Positions 48,560 to 59,108 of a DNA stretch of 64,000 nt are shown piece after piece (within the stretch, counting starts at the first letter, position 1; every line of letters begins with the position of its first letter). Below the pieces are notes generated by a model. That model was not told where the DNA came from. It did not search any database and worked only from the letters and a program-made list of their open reading frames with translations. The stretch is from positions 30,634,204 to 30,698,203 of the forward strand of contig NC_092640.1 of NCBI RefSeq assembly GCF_039555335.1, in the 5' to 3' direction. The DNA comes from Amphiura filiformis (lineage: Eukaryota; Echinodermata; Ophiuroidea; Amphilepidida; Amphiuridae). Made by a program: the position numbers and the translations under genes.

Positions 48560-49821
48560 CATCCATCTAATCCATCTCCAAACAAATAGCGATTTACATA
48601 CACACCCCAATCACCCTATTCCCTCCACCGAACACACGCCCCCACCCATACATCTCCAAATAAACATAGGCCTACACATTCACACTCGGGAATCACACCA
48701 CAAACAATACAGTAAAAGCATAAATTATGTGCAAAATAATGAAAAAGTTTAGAAATTCGTTCTTGTCCGAGCAACTCGTTAATAGGCACATATGGTTGTT
48801 ATCGAATTTTTACGGTAAAGGCATAATAAGCAATGTAGTTTTGCCATTGTTACAAATCGTAAATGACTCAAAGCCAAAACACCTTTTACCCAAATTCACT
48901 TTAGAATGCACAACAAAACACACTGTTTGTATAAGTTGACAAAATCTGAATCTTAAATGAAACGTTTAATATGTTTGATAATGCTTTGCACATAAACATA
49001 AACATGATAAATGCACACATTTTATAATGACACTAATAATTTACTACTTATCTGGATCCGGCAATCATCCTCTTGTTGATTACAGTGTTCTGTTGCACTC
49101 AATATTCCGGACGACTGATCCTGATTCAGACTTGTCTTGCGAAAATCACTATTCAGCGAAATCAATGTAGACTTATAATTATATATCCTTTGTGTATAAA
49201 ATCCTCGCACAGATTACAATTTCCAAAATGGTGCTGCATTAACCAATCACTCACTTTCTCCAGGAAACAGGCTTTTCCCACACAGTTTCACTTTATACAT
49301 TGACAGACGTGTTGTTTCATAAATCAGACTCCCGCAAGACGACAGGTATATTCCCCCTTTGGGAAGAGAAGAGCATTTTGTTGCACTCGAAATCTCCTTC
49401 GTTATATACTGCTAGATTAATAGCACATTATTGGTTATGCAAATTGACTGGCTCATAGGTACCTTTTTGAAGGCACATAAAATATAAAACACATTAGAAT
49501 GCCTGCAACCACTTTCTAACTAAGATGTGCCACGAGAAACCATTGCTTCTGTCTTTTATACCAAAGTAGAAAACTGTAAATTCTACTGTAAACCCTACAT
49601 GATGCAATACAATGTTAACATTGAGGCATATGGGGATTTCCAAGATATATTTTCCAATAAAAAAACCTCTAAAAGTGAGTGATAGGCATTCAAAGAGTCC
49701 AAAAAGGGGTAACTTTTAGGGGTTAAGTCTACTTTAAAAAAATCTTTTCTTTCAAAATATCCACTTTTTGGAAGTGTGAGTGTCGCGTTTTTATTTGTTC
49801 AAAGGAAAGGACATTTCATTC

Positions 49822-49887
49822 GGTGAAATATGAACTGTTCCATTCAACTCGGCAAAGCCTCGTTGAATGGAACAGTCCATATTTCAT
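49822..49887. repeat. Hairpin
   Basis: tgaaatatgaactgttccat and atggaacagtccatatttca form a 26-bp stem with a short loop, 80 bp upstream of the next exon acceptor. Confidence 0.6.
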
Positions 49888-49968
49888 CTCATGAAAATAT
49901 TCATACCATTGTACTCATAAACATTCAATATTTGTATACTATTTTATTTTTGGTTGGTTTGTTTTTAG

Positions 49969-50032
49969 GTGATCTGTTTAGCCGATCACACAGAAGCCTT
50001 CACAACACTACCGAACACATTGTCCACACCAG
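49969..50032 (+). CDS. Membrane-protein exon a
   Basis: Between gtttgtttttag and gtaagt. In the phase that fits the next exon it codes VICLADHTEAFTTLPNTLST. This is the most upstream exon I can support, and the weakest of the four. Confidence 0.5.
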
Positions 50033-53000
50033 GTAAGTAATTATTTTGTACAGGCAGTAAACGAACCAATAGAAATACGACCTACAACAAAGCTCTCTAA
50101 AATGCCCCACCGGCGCCGCGGCTGCTGAGAGCAGGTACTAAGTTACAAAATAAGCCGATTTTATACTCCGCTCTCGGTGAGCGATTGGTATTTACCAATA
50201 AGGTAGCTGGCCTTTCCCGGAGTTCTATCTCATTGGCTAAAAACCAATCGCTATAGCTCAGCGATGTAATAAATTCCGCTATGAGTTCTCTTTCAAAATA
50301 TCCAGACATAATCCTATTGTTGAACGTCGGACAATAAAGTTTGTATTCATCATAATAGTGTCTCAATGTCTGTATAGAATTAAAAACTCGGTGACAATTA
50401 AGAGCCCATTCCTCAAGCATTGAAATCATTTCTGGTATTTATTCCTAACTATAAGAAAAAAAAATAAAGAGTAACATGTATGGTGGTATATATAATATTG
50501 ATATTCAATATATGATTACATCTCAAATCCTTGAATATATCCCGTTATTTTTGGTATTTATAAAAACCTATTGTACGACTTGCAGATGAATATATGTGTT
50601 GAAAGAATATGGTAAGCTCCTGTCTGTGCTTTGAACTTCCAGTCTGTGCTTTGAAAACAAAACATGAAAACAAAGTCCCCTGGCCGTCGCGTTATTATAC
50701 CCAAAGGTTGACATTTCTACAATTGTTTCAAGAAAATCAAAAAATGTTTATTTTTTGACATCGGCTGACCTTCATATGAAAATAATGGCTTTCAATTTCA
50801 CAAAAATCCATCAAATCGTGACTTACTTGACCTCAAATGACTTTGAACAAATTTGACCTTCATCTTCATATTCATCAAGTGTCATAACAAAATCCAATAA
50901 TTTTAAGGGTTTTTTACCTTTAGATGACCCACAATTTGACCTTGAAATGACCATCAAATATTGTCACAGATATTGACATTTACTCTCAACCAATGTCATC
51001 ATAATATGATTAAAAAAAGTCCAACTCTTGTAAAAATCCAACCATAATTAATAATTTGATATGACTTCAGGTATTCTTGACATTACTTTCAAAATTGTTT
51101 GATACATATTAACGTTACTTACATCAAGTTTCATCATTAAGGATAATAATGTGTCATAAAATAATATCAGGAAAAAGACGAAAACTAGCCAAAATGGAAC
51201 GCACATACACTGTTAGATTTTGGGATGAGTAGTATAGGGGTGAGTAGGGGTGTGTATTACCCTATGTATACACGCAAAAGGAATACACTAGATATATTGC
51301 AATATCTCCCTTATGGCCTTTGCCAGAGTGGTGAAAAATAACCAACCCTAGACATGCTAGATTGTTATATTTGTGGACCGATTTAGTGTAAGGGCTCGGA
51401 TATCAGAAGGACATTCCTTGTATTCAAAATGCAATTCTATATGTCCGATGTGCTCTCGGGTCTCTCCAAAAATACTGTGCAAACATTGCTATCCGAGTCC
51501 TTTAGTAACATTGCTTTAAAATAATGTTCCTTTACAGAGGACACGACAACTGTTAACACGACAACGGTCATACCAACGTCATATTTCATGACAAAGACAT
51601 CAGGATCTACGTCAACAAATAGCGTCACGCCAACGTCAACGTCAACAGACAACGTCACATCAACAACAGATTACACAACTGACGAAAGTACAAGATCCTC
51701 TTGTAAAAATGGTAGGCCTAACCCTGGAAACAAATGAACAACTATTGAATTGCAATGTTTCAAATAAACATAAATGCAGAGTAGTTGTTTGATTTTTGGG
51801 TTGTTGTTGGGGAGGGGTTGTTGTTTTTTGCCAGCCTTTACTGTTTTTAAATAAAAGACCACTAAACATTAAATATTTTTTTAAAAGATATTTATATAAT
51901 TATGTTGCTATTAAGGGATCTAAAATGAGCGTTTATTGCGTTTCGACAGTATTTTTTGTGGGACATAAGAGCACCTCAGACCTATCGAATTGCATTCTGA
52001 ATACGAAGCATGTCTTTCTGATATCAAATAATATTCATTTTTTGAAAATCACAATATAATACAAATTTTATGACAAATTATAAAAATTTGATATTTTTCA
52101 AATTTTTGATATATAACAGTCCTCGAAGTAAATTATATAAATCTAATGTTATATTCTTAAAGTGTATGTAGCAGGGAGGAAAAGCCGACGGTCAATTGAA
52201 AATTTTAACCTTTCATATTGAAGATATGGATTTTTTCCCAAAAGACCTAATTTTTTTGGTGTTTTGGGAAAAAAATCCATATCTTCAATACGAAAGGTCA
52301 AAATTTTCAATTGATCGTCGGCTTTTCATCCCACCTACATACACTTTAGGTATAAATCATCAGATTTCTAAAGTTTACTTCAAGTACTGTTAAATATCAA
52401 AATATCAATTTTTAATGATTTGCCATAAAATGTGTATTAAATTGCGAATTTCAAAAATCTAAATTATTTGATATCAGAATGACATTCTTCGTATTCAGAA
52501 TGCAATTCGATATGTCTGATGTGCTCTGATGTCCCAAAATAAATACTGTCCAAACGTTCATACCCCAGCCCTTAAAGTCACAAGCGTAAAACGTGATACG
52601 TGATAAAGGGATTATCAGCGCAGCGATATGCCGAACCAGCAACTGCGAACCACAAGCCCAGAATACTCTAAAAATTCAGGTTTTCGCATGTTTGGGACAA
52701 TGTGCTAATAAATCTAGCAAATGCCAAACTTGAAAGCAATAATTATTTTGATTAATACCAATCATTACATTTACACTTGCATTTAACCGATCGTTTTGAG
52801 TGAGGCTGTCGGATTCGGGAACCGTGGTAACACTAGCAGACGACGCCGTCAGTGTGGATATTATTTTTTTTCACTACAGAGGGAATAATTTTTGTTGTTT
52901 TGCTTGATTTGTTATTATAACTTTTTAGGCAATGTCAGAAATTTCTTATAATTTTTTTTTCTTGATTTTTAGGAACACCGAAGCCCTGTAAGAATATCGG

Positions 53001-53500
53001 TAATCGATGCAGAAAATGCGGCTGGGTAGTTTTCATGTTTGTTGCAGTTTTGCTTACACTTTATGCGACTTGCTATTATCGGCATAAAATAAGAATTTGG
53101 ATCCAAAGGTATAAAATAACACTATTAAATGTAATGTTAACAGAATGAAGCGATATTTTAGTTGACAAAGACGGCGTGATTTATACAGGCCTAATGTCGT
53201 CATGGTTATTCAAAGCCTTTTGTTATCTTTTAATCATAATTAGTACTGTAAAAAGGATTTCAAAATTCACGAAATTGTTAATGTGGTTGCAATGACAATC
53301 AAACAAGACTTCTGATTGGCTAAATAAAGAGTTAGATATGATCGTTTGAAGTTGTAGCCAATCAGAGGCCTTGTTTGATTGACACTGCAATCACATTAAT
53401 AATTATGTTCATATTTTACAGGTGCATTCGGGTTATGATTCGGCGTGGCGACATGTCTTCGGTATTATTGCAGGAACAATATGACGATGTAGCTATATGA
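49969..53500 (+). CDS. Single-pass membrane protein with mucin-like ectodomain (3' part of gene)
   Basis: Four exons, 49969-50032, 51538-51711, 52973-53108 and 53422-53500, have GT-AG borders and consecutive phases (0, 1, 1, 2) and give 150 residues to a TGA stop. Residues 10-79 are Thr/Ser-rich (about half Thr, Ser or Asn), with N-T-T sequons, typical of an O-glycosylated stalk. Cys85, 92 and 95 lie just outside the membrane, residues 97-115 (WVVFMFVAVLLTLYATCYY) are a transmembrane helix, and a basic stop-transfer segment follows. The cytoplasmic tail of about 35 residues has YDDV (a Yxx-hydrophobic sorting-type motif) and ends V-A-I, which fits a class II PDZ ligand. The type I orientation is inferred. 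The N-terminal part with signal peptide and any binding domain is not identified upstream, so the function is unknown. Confidence 0.7.
50740..51140. repeat. Degenerate TGACCTT-rich repeat in an intron
   Basis: Contains ggctgaccttcatatg, acttgacctcaaatgact, aatttgaccttcatcttc, tttgaccttgaaatgacc and similar words. It resembles a decayed member of the DR1-bearing repeat at 7150, without intact DR1 pairs. Confidence 0.4.
51389..51504. mobile_element. Short family A MITE next to an exon
   Basis: taagggctcggatat and gctatccgagtccttta form the ends. The interior matches the end portions of family A (atcagaaggacattcctt ... gcaattctatatgtccga). It stops 33 bp before exon 51538. Confidence 0.65.
51538..51711 (+). 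CDS. Membrane-protein exon b (Thr/Ser-rich)
   Basis: 174 bp between tttacag and gtaggc. Codes the Thr/Ser-rich segment with no stop in the required phase. Confidence 0.75.
51911..52575. mobile_element. TTAA-flanked palindromic MITE, family A, copy 3
   Basis: Starts TTAAGGGATCTAAAATGAGC and ends CATACCCCAGCCCTTAA. It is very similar to 1232-1901 and lies in the intron between exons b and c. Confidence 0.8.
52973..53108 (+). CDS. Membrane-protein exon c (transmembrane helix)
   Basis: 136 bp between ttgatttttag and gtataa. Codes the cysteine-containing juxtamembrane segment, the transmembrane helix and the basic stop-transfer residues. Confidence 0.8.
53274..53405. repeat. Foldback in the last intron
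   Basis: ttaatgtggttgcaatgaca and caatcaaacaag pair with cttgtttgattgacactgca and atcacattaa. The centre is ctgattggcta / tagccaatcag. It ends 16 bp before the acceptor of the last exon. Confidence 0.65.
53422..53500 (+). CDS. Membrane-protein exon d (cytoplasmic tail, stop)
   Basis: 79 bp from atattttacag to TGA. Codes CIRVMIRRGDMSSVLLQEQ and a YDDVAI end. Confidence 0.75.
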
Positions 53501-53892
53501 AATATATAATTCTCGACAAAATGTCAGGTGACTCGACAGAAATACAGACAGGACCGCGACACTCCGGAAGACAAAAAATTGTGACTCTTGAGCTGGTCTC
53601 CTGCACAACCGGTTAATTATGTGGTCCTGGCGGTATGAACGACGAGTGTCAGTGTGGGAGACTAGCGCGAGAGTCACATTTTCTGTCCTTACATCGGTAT
53701 AGGCCGTTTGCACGTAAATTGTACGGAGTGTCGCTTCTCTATCTTCTTTTTCTCGGATACAGATGAATTCAACGAGCCAGGTTATGGGCCTGATGGTGGA
53801 GGGGCACAAGCCGTTTTTCGGCATGGGATTTTCTCAATTTTCAAATCGATTGGGGGAGGGACGTACCCCCTCTACGACGCTGCGCCACTGCC

Positions 53893-53955
53893 TGGGTCCC
53901 ATCCTCACTAAACTGGTGTTATGACTGCCCAATTGGATTAAAGCCGCTTAAAAAT
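53893..53955 (-). mobile_element. Fragment of the 34578-34889 element (reversed)
   Basis: ctgggtcccatcctcact, gttatgactgcccaattgga and ttaaagccgcttaaaa are the reverse complement of text within 34770-34840. Confidence 0.5.
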
Positions 53956-54048
53956 CTATTGCTATGGTAGTTAATCCTCCTACGTCACTTCTACGGCGAG
54001 TTCGCCGTAGAAGTGATCATGTAACAGGATTAACTACCATAGCAATAG
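53956..54048. repeat. Nested perfect-stem palindrome
   Basis: ctattgctatggtagttaat / attaactaccatagcaatag outside, and cacttctacggcg / cgccgtagaagtg inside. Confidence 0.7.
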
Positions 54049-54510
54049 GTGAAAACAATTTTTGAATATCAAAATCTTCAAACCAATCTGGCTTCAGACG
54101 CAACCATTCCATGCACGGTCACAACCATAGTTGAGGTTTCTGACTACATCCTTAGATATATGGATGCCGGTCATCTTGTAGGAGGCATTTTTATTGATCA
54201 CAAGAAGGCCTTCGACACAGTCAGCCATTCTATTCTGCTTCACAAACTCAATTCTTTCGGAATCGCAGGTCTGGAGTTGGATTGGTTTAATTCGTATTTG
54301 TATGATAGAAAGCAAACCACAAAAGTTGGAAATGTCGTTTCTGAATTTGAAATAGTCCATTATGGGGTGCCTCAAGGATCAATACTTGGCCCTCTTCTTT
54401 TCACAATGTATATTAATGATCTCCCCCTGGTTGTTTCTAAGGAAACAAAAATCAACCTATATGCTGATGACACTGTCATATTTTCGCTTCCAAAGATGTT
54501 CACAACATAA
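54049..54510 (+). pseudogene. LINE reverse transcriptase fragment (RVT_1)
   Basis: 153 codons. FIDHKKAFDTVSHSILLHKL is the first catalytic block (with D of the palm), followed by HYGVPQGSILGPLLFTMYIN and LYADDTVIF with the catalytic Y-A-D-D. These are in family order and spacing, so most of the palm is present. Upstream blocks (fingers, endonuclease) are missing, and the frame breaks at 54510, after which the thumb region continues in another frame. The pattern is of the jockey/CR1-like group, inferred by motif only. It is not expected to be functional. Confidence 0.85.
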
Positions 54511-54770
54511 ATGATCATCTAAATTCTGACCTTTCTCAAATTGCATTGTGGATGGAAAGAAATAAAGTCAATCTAAATGCAAAAAAAAAAAAAGAGACCA
54601 AAGCCATACTCTTTTGCACAAGTCGTAATATTAGCAAATCTGATGATCTTAGTTTATTTTTGAATAGTGATGTTTTGGAAATGTAAGTAAATGTAAATAC
54701 CTAGGCCACACTCTGGATCAAAACATATGTTTGGGAGCCTCACATAAATCAAATTTGTTGTAATGTCTCA
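54049..54770 (+). mobile_element. Truncated non-LTR retrotransposon (LINE)
   Basis: 5'-truncated. Starts in the reverse transcriptase and continues past the frame end at 54510 in another frame (ALWMERNKVNLNAKK, TKAILF) until ~54770. No endonuclease domain or 3' end is seen. Confidence 0.75.
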
Positions 54771-54793
54771 ACATTATATTGGTCTCCTGTTTA

Positions 54794-54982
54794 TAGGTTA
54801 ATACATGCGTATCACTCGTTGGGAGTGAAATTGTACAAAATAATGCACGCGTACTGAGATGTTGATGCGTCTAATGCACGAGCTCCGTAGGGGGAGTGCA
54901 TTAGACGCATCAACATCATAGTACAAGTGTATTATTTTGTACAATTTCTCGAGCAACAAGTGATACGCATTTATTAACCTAT
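54794..54982. mobile_element. Foldback element, ~190 bp
   Basis: taggttaatacatgcgtatc and gatacgcatttattaaccta at the ends; attgtacaaaataatgcac and gttgatgcgtctaatgcac with their complements inside. Confidence 0.7.
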
Positions 54983-55125
54983 TTCATACACGAGAAAAAA
55001 AATCCCGTGATTTTTGCATTTTTATAACAGAATTGTCACTAAAAATTTGGAAAATGCAAGCAAATATAAATGCAACAACCCGCAAGTAAAATAAACGCGC
55101 GTACTACGCGGAGTGCGCGCCCGTG

Positions 55126-55250
55126 GATTCCTTGCCCCTGTAATATACATATCTTTTGTTACATAACTTTTGTTACCAGTGTGTTGTTATTTTTTGAGAA
55201 AAATGCCAAATTAGTCGCAAAATTTATCAAGGGGTGTAGTACCACCTTAA
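55126..55250. mobile_element. Family B MITE, single arm (copy 5)
   Basis: ggattccttgcccctgtaat to gggtgtagtaccaccttaa equals the right arm of 47226-47593. The left arm is absent. Confidence 0.7.
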
Positions 55251-55738
55251 ACTGTGTAAAATTATGTACACATGGCCTTTAGCTTGTATTTGGCCAATGT
55301 TGAAATCAAATTTTAGTTTTTAAATGTGTATATTATTAAATAAAAATAATTGAAATGCTGTTGAAATTTAGTGGGTTTTATGATTTGTGAAATGTGTATA
55401 TATTTAATTGAAATACTATTAATGGTGAATTTTCTTATTATATAAATTCTATTGTGTCTTATATGTTTACTGTTTAATTATTATTTTTCCAGAAACATGC
55501 AATGTTGCATTTTGGTTCGTATCTTTGGCTCGTTATTTTTTTTAAATAAAAGTACTATGTATTTAAATTTGATGCGCTCTGTTGGTTATTTATTTTGAAA
55601 TTGTATATATGGGTTAATTTGCCCATTTTAACTTCATGATTGTGTATGGTTATATATTTATGTATCCTATGTATTTAAATATTTTGTTAAATTATTTTGA
55701 TGTATTTTGATGTATATTTTAATGTGACCCTGGGCCTC
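55251..55738. other. No gene seen
   Basis: AT-rich; no structure recognised. Confidence 0.4.
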
Positions 55739-55975
55739 ATGGAACAACAGAGATACCTTAAAACATCCACTGAATGAAAGCTTTCAGGAGTCTACGAGTC
55801 TGTTATCAGGTCAAAGGTCAAGAAAATCACGACCTGATACAGTCACTCACTCGCTGATGAAAGATGGAGTACCATCTGAAAATTCCGAGGTAGGAATTAA
55901 TTCCTTGTGTTTGGATCAAAAGTTTAAATCAAAATCATCCACTGAATGAGTAACCTAGGCAAAAGAAGAAATAAA
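55739..55975 (+). repeat. Retroelement-tail-like segment with DR1 pair and hairpins
   Basis: catccactgaatga occurs at both 55767 and 55939. It contains a perfect DR1 pair AGGTCAAAGGTCA (55808-55820) and a compact pair of hairpins after CTGATGA (55854-55860). This layout is common at the 3' ends of retroelements, but no coding sequence is attached. Confidence 0.35.
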
Positions 55976-56165
55976 ACAAACAAAACAAACGGCGAATAGA
56001 AATAAAAGGAAGGTCTGAAAAAATATTGTGTGACTTGCTTGCTTAACCCTATGAGAACTACCTGCCGATTGGCCAAAAATGAATATTGTGTCCAATCCAA
56101 TCAAGGAGTGTATTAATAAGATCATCTGCAAATTGCAAGTTTGACAATAATTAGTTTAAAGCCTA

Positions 56166-56857
56166 CCCAGCAAACACAAAACGTTTTCGACATCATTCGC
56201 AAAAGGTTATAAAAGGTTGTCAGAAAACGTTTAAATGTCGGGTTATATAAAGGGTACATTAATGGTATAAAATGTTTTCATAACATTAAATAACATTTGT
56301 TGGTAATTTACTGCACAGCAAACACAAATGTTTTACAGAAAACATTTAAATGTCGGGTTATATAAAGGGTATAAAAACGTTTTAATAACATTCCAAAAAC
56401 ATTTTTGAAAAATTTGGTACAAATCATTCTAAACAGAATGTTATTTTGGGGTTGAAAAAATATTTTGCAAAAAAATGTTTGCCCAAAATATTTACAATAA
56501 CGTTTTTAAAATGTTTTCACGACCTTTATATAACCCGACATTTAAATGTTATTAAAACGTTTTGTAAAAACATTTTAGAACATTTCTGTGTTTGCTGGGT
56601 GCAAATATTTTAACATAATGTTATTTAAGTGTTGACAAAATATTTGGCCAAAAATGTTTGGAAAAATAGTTTACAATCACATTTCGAAAACATTTTAAAA
56701 ATATTGTTGTAGTGTGTTTTCATACAAAACGTTTTAAACGATTTCATGACCTTTATATAACCCGACATTTTAATGTTATTAAAACGTTTTTACCTAAACC
56801 AAAACCCAAAATATAACTTATTTAAAACGTTTTAGAAACGTCTTTGTGTTTGCTGGG
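56166..56857. mobile_element. TA-flanked foldback MITE with CCCAGCAAACACAAA ends
   Basis: TA|CCCAGCAAACACAAAACG at the left and CGTCTTTGTGTTTGCTGGG|TA at the right. Internal repeats of aatgtcgggttatataaagg and its complement occur twice each, so the element contains nested partial copies. The TA target suggests the Tc1/mariner group. Confidence 0.8.
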
Positions 56858-57014
56858 TAGTCATAATTGGCAATTGAAATGAGCATTTTCAAGTTATCAA
56901 CCAATCAGAAATGCTATGAAAATGGATAACGAATACATGGGTGACGCCATTAGGAATCTACACCCCTGGGTGGGAGATTAAGATCATTTGTCTTCCACAG
57001 GGGGTATATCAGGG

Positions 57015-57150
57015 CTGTCAACTCTCACGCATTGGCCGTGAGTCTCACGCATTGGGTCACTTTCTCACGGTCTCACGCCAAGGTAGTATAATCTCACGCC
57101 AATGTAGTAAAGCTCACGCAAAAAGCTGGAAAATGAGTAAAATCTCACGC
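57015..57150. repeat. Clustered TCTCACGCA words
   Basis: About nine copies of tctcacg(c/g) spaced 10-25 bp (actctcacgcattgg, gtctcacgcattgg, gtctcacgccaagg, atctcacgccaatg and so on), an irregular short-period repeat. Confidence 0.6.
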
Positions 57151-57505
57151 ATCGTCATGAATAATTTGTTGCTCCTCCCCCTCCCCCCGTTCTCGAGCGC
57201 CGTGGCTCAAATAATCATGGTACAAAATGAACATACCGGGACAAAATTTACCAAAAGTTGTAATGTGCATTTTCTTTTGACCCGCTTTTAGGCCACAATA
57301 ATTGTCCTCATTTTGAATAATCTTAGCCTTAAAATTGCACATTTTCGTGCACTTCACGCGCATTTCTCCAAGTAAATTCGTTTTAGTAGCACTGAGATCA
57401 GCAGAACGATTTGGAAATTTTGCCCCCTTTGACTCGGCCCGACAGGTACGCCCGTGATTATTCCCATCAAAGAAACAATTATTATTTATTGGGATCGCCA
57501 TCAAT

Positions 57506-57575
57506 CATGGATAGCTCAGATGGTAGAGCACTGGTCTCGCAAACTAATGTCGCCGGTTCGACTCATGCTTCGGCC
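57506..57575 (+). mobile_element. Degenerate tRNA-derived sequence (SINE head)
   Basis: gatagctcagatggtagagc fits a pol III A box with D arm, and gccggttcgactc a B box. The anticodon loop would read ctcgcaa, but the T stem does not pair and the acceptor stem fails. More likely a SINE head than a functional tRNA. Confidence 0.45.
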
Positions 57576-57674
57576 AAAATTTCTTTACTCCCCTTCTTCA
57601 TTCATTATTCCGGAATTAAGTCAATTTTAATCAGAGAAGGAAGTAAAACCAGAATAAAACGACACAACTCTATA

Positions 57675-58640
57675 CGTATACCTATTCTGCTTTTGTGTTT
57701 ATTGTGCTTGACCTTGTGCAAGTTCATATTGAATTGAAAATAAAGGTATATATTCAAATACACCAGTACATCTATTATGATATTCACCTTATCATGCAGC
57801 ATGTTCAGTTGCGGGTGACGAGCAGTTTGGACCATTGAATTAGATTGTACTTTCTAGAGGAAAATATCAGAATATAACCCATTGGATAGTTAACAATCGC
57901 TCGCCACAAGCGACGTGGATTATGAAGCTAACTATACAATAAGGAAATGTCTGTTCCATATATTTCTACATACTGGCGTTTGTATTTTGTTCAATAAACA
58001 CAGCACAAAAAGTAGTTACCCTGCTTTTATGGGCATTTATGAGATAATAACTTAAAATAATTATATGTATTAAATTTTAAAACTGAAACAGCAAAATTAG
58101 GCACAGTGGTTTTCTTCAATTTTAAATAGCTAATTTGTCTTAATAGCCCCAAATTTGTTACCATGGTGACCTTTACATGAAAAACAAGATGCATATTAAA
58201 AAGTTAAAGGAGTATTTCGTGATCCTAGCATCCTCTTTTTATGACATTTTTCAGTAGAAACACAAAAAATGCTTATTCTTAAAATTTCAGTTGATTCCGA
58301 TTTTGCGTTTGTGAGTTATGCATGATAATGTTTATTACACTGCTCCATAGGCCACTGTGTTGTAATTTTGTAAATACAAACTTGACGATATTTTTGCTAA
58401 ACGAATAAATCTGTAAGAATTTTTTTGTACATAAACATTATGTAGCGGGAGTGGTATAAAAATCTCTTTTTTTGTGAGAAAAAACTTTTTTGTGAAAAGT
58501 GTGGGGATGAGGCTATGGATCACGTAATGACACATGTGTAGGGAATTACCTTGCTTCTTTGTGCTATTTTAGTTTTAAAAGTTATAGTGCATACATTTTT
58601 AGATATTTGGGTAATTTCTTTTTGTGATGTTTTTACTGTG
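57675..58640. repeat. Dispersed repeat, copy 2
   Basis: Aligns with 46540-47060 in the same orientation, with about 400 bp extra sequence (58140-58520). Confidence 0.65.
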
Positions 58641-58661
58641 AATATATTTGAAGAGTTTGAT

Positions 58662-58890
58662 TCCAAAAGGCATTAAGTCCAAAGGCTGCTTTAGAGAATT
58701 GAAGATATTCCTAAGAGTAGCAGTAACCTTGCCAATCTAATAACATTAGAGCAGTAGAATAGTTATAACAATTTTTTTGGTTATCCTTAAAAAAATAATT
58801 GCAAATCTCTTTGAACCCCACGTGCGAAGAAGAAAGCGATAAATAGGCCTATAAAAGAATTTTTTTTGTTCCAAAAGGCATTAAGTCCAA
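58662..58890. repeat. Direct repeat of ~22 bp
   Basis: tccaaaaggcattaagtcca occurs at 58662 and 58870. Confidence 0.5.
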
Positions 58891-59108
58891 TGGCAGCCAT
58901 TTTGAAACTTGGCATTGGATAATTTTAGGGGACCAAATGATATTGAAAATAGTTGGAGAATAAGCTAGAGTTATAAACATATCCATTCCAATCGTTAAAT
59001 GTCATATAAACTTAAATGTAACAAGAAATGTCTTTAAAAAAGACAATGCCTCCAAGATACCAGTGGGCACCTTTTGTTATTAGTTAAGGAGACACTTATA
59101 ATGCTAGC

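Noticed and set aside
50097-50429. 110-codon minus-strand open frame
   Set aside because: No recognisable motif, no splice context, and it contains an inverted pair (gagcgattgg / ccaatcgct) that suggests repeat origin.
57506-57575. Functional tRNA gene
   Set aside because: A and B boxes are present, but the acceptor and T stems do not pair, so a SINE head is likelier.
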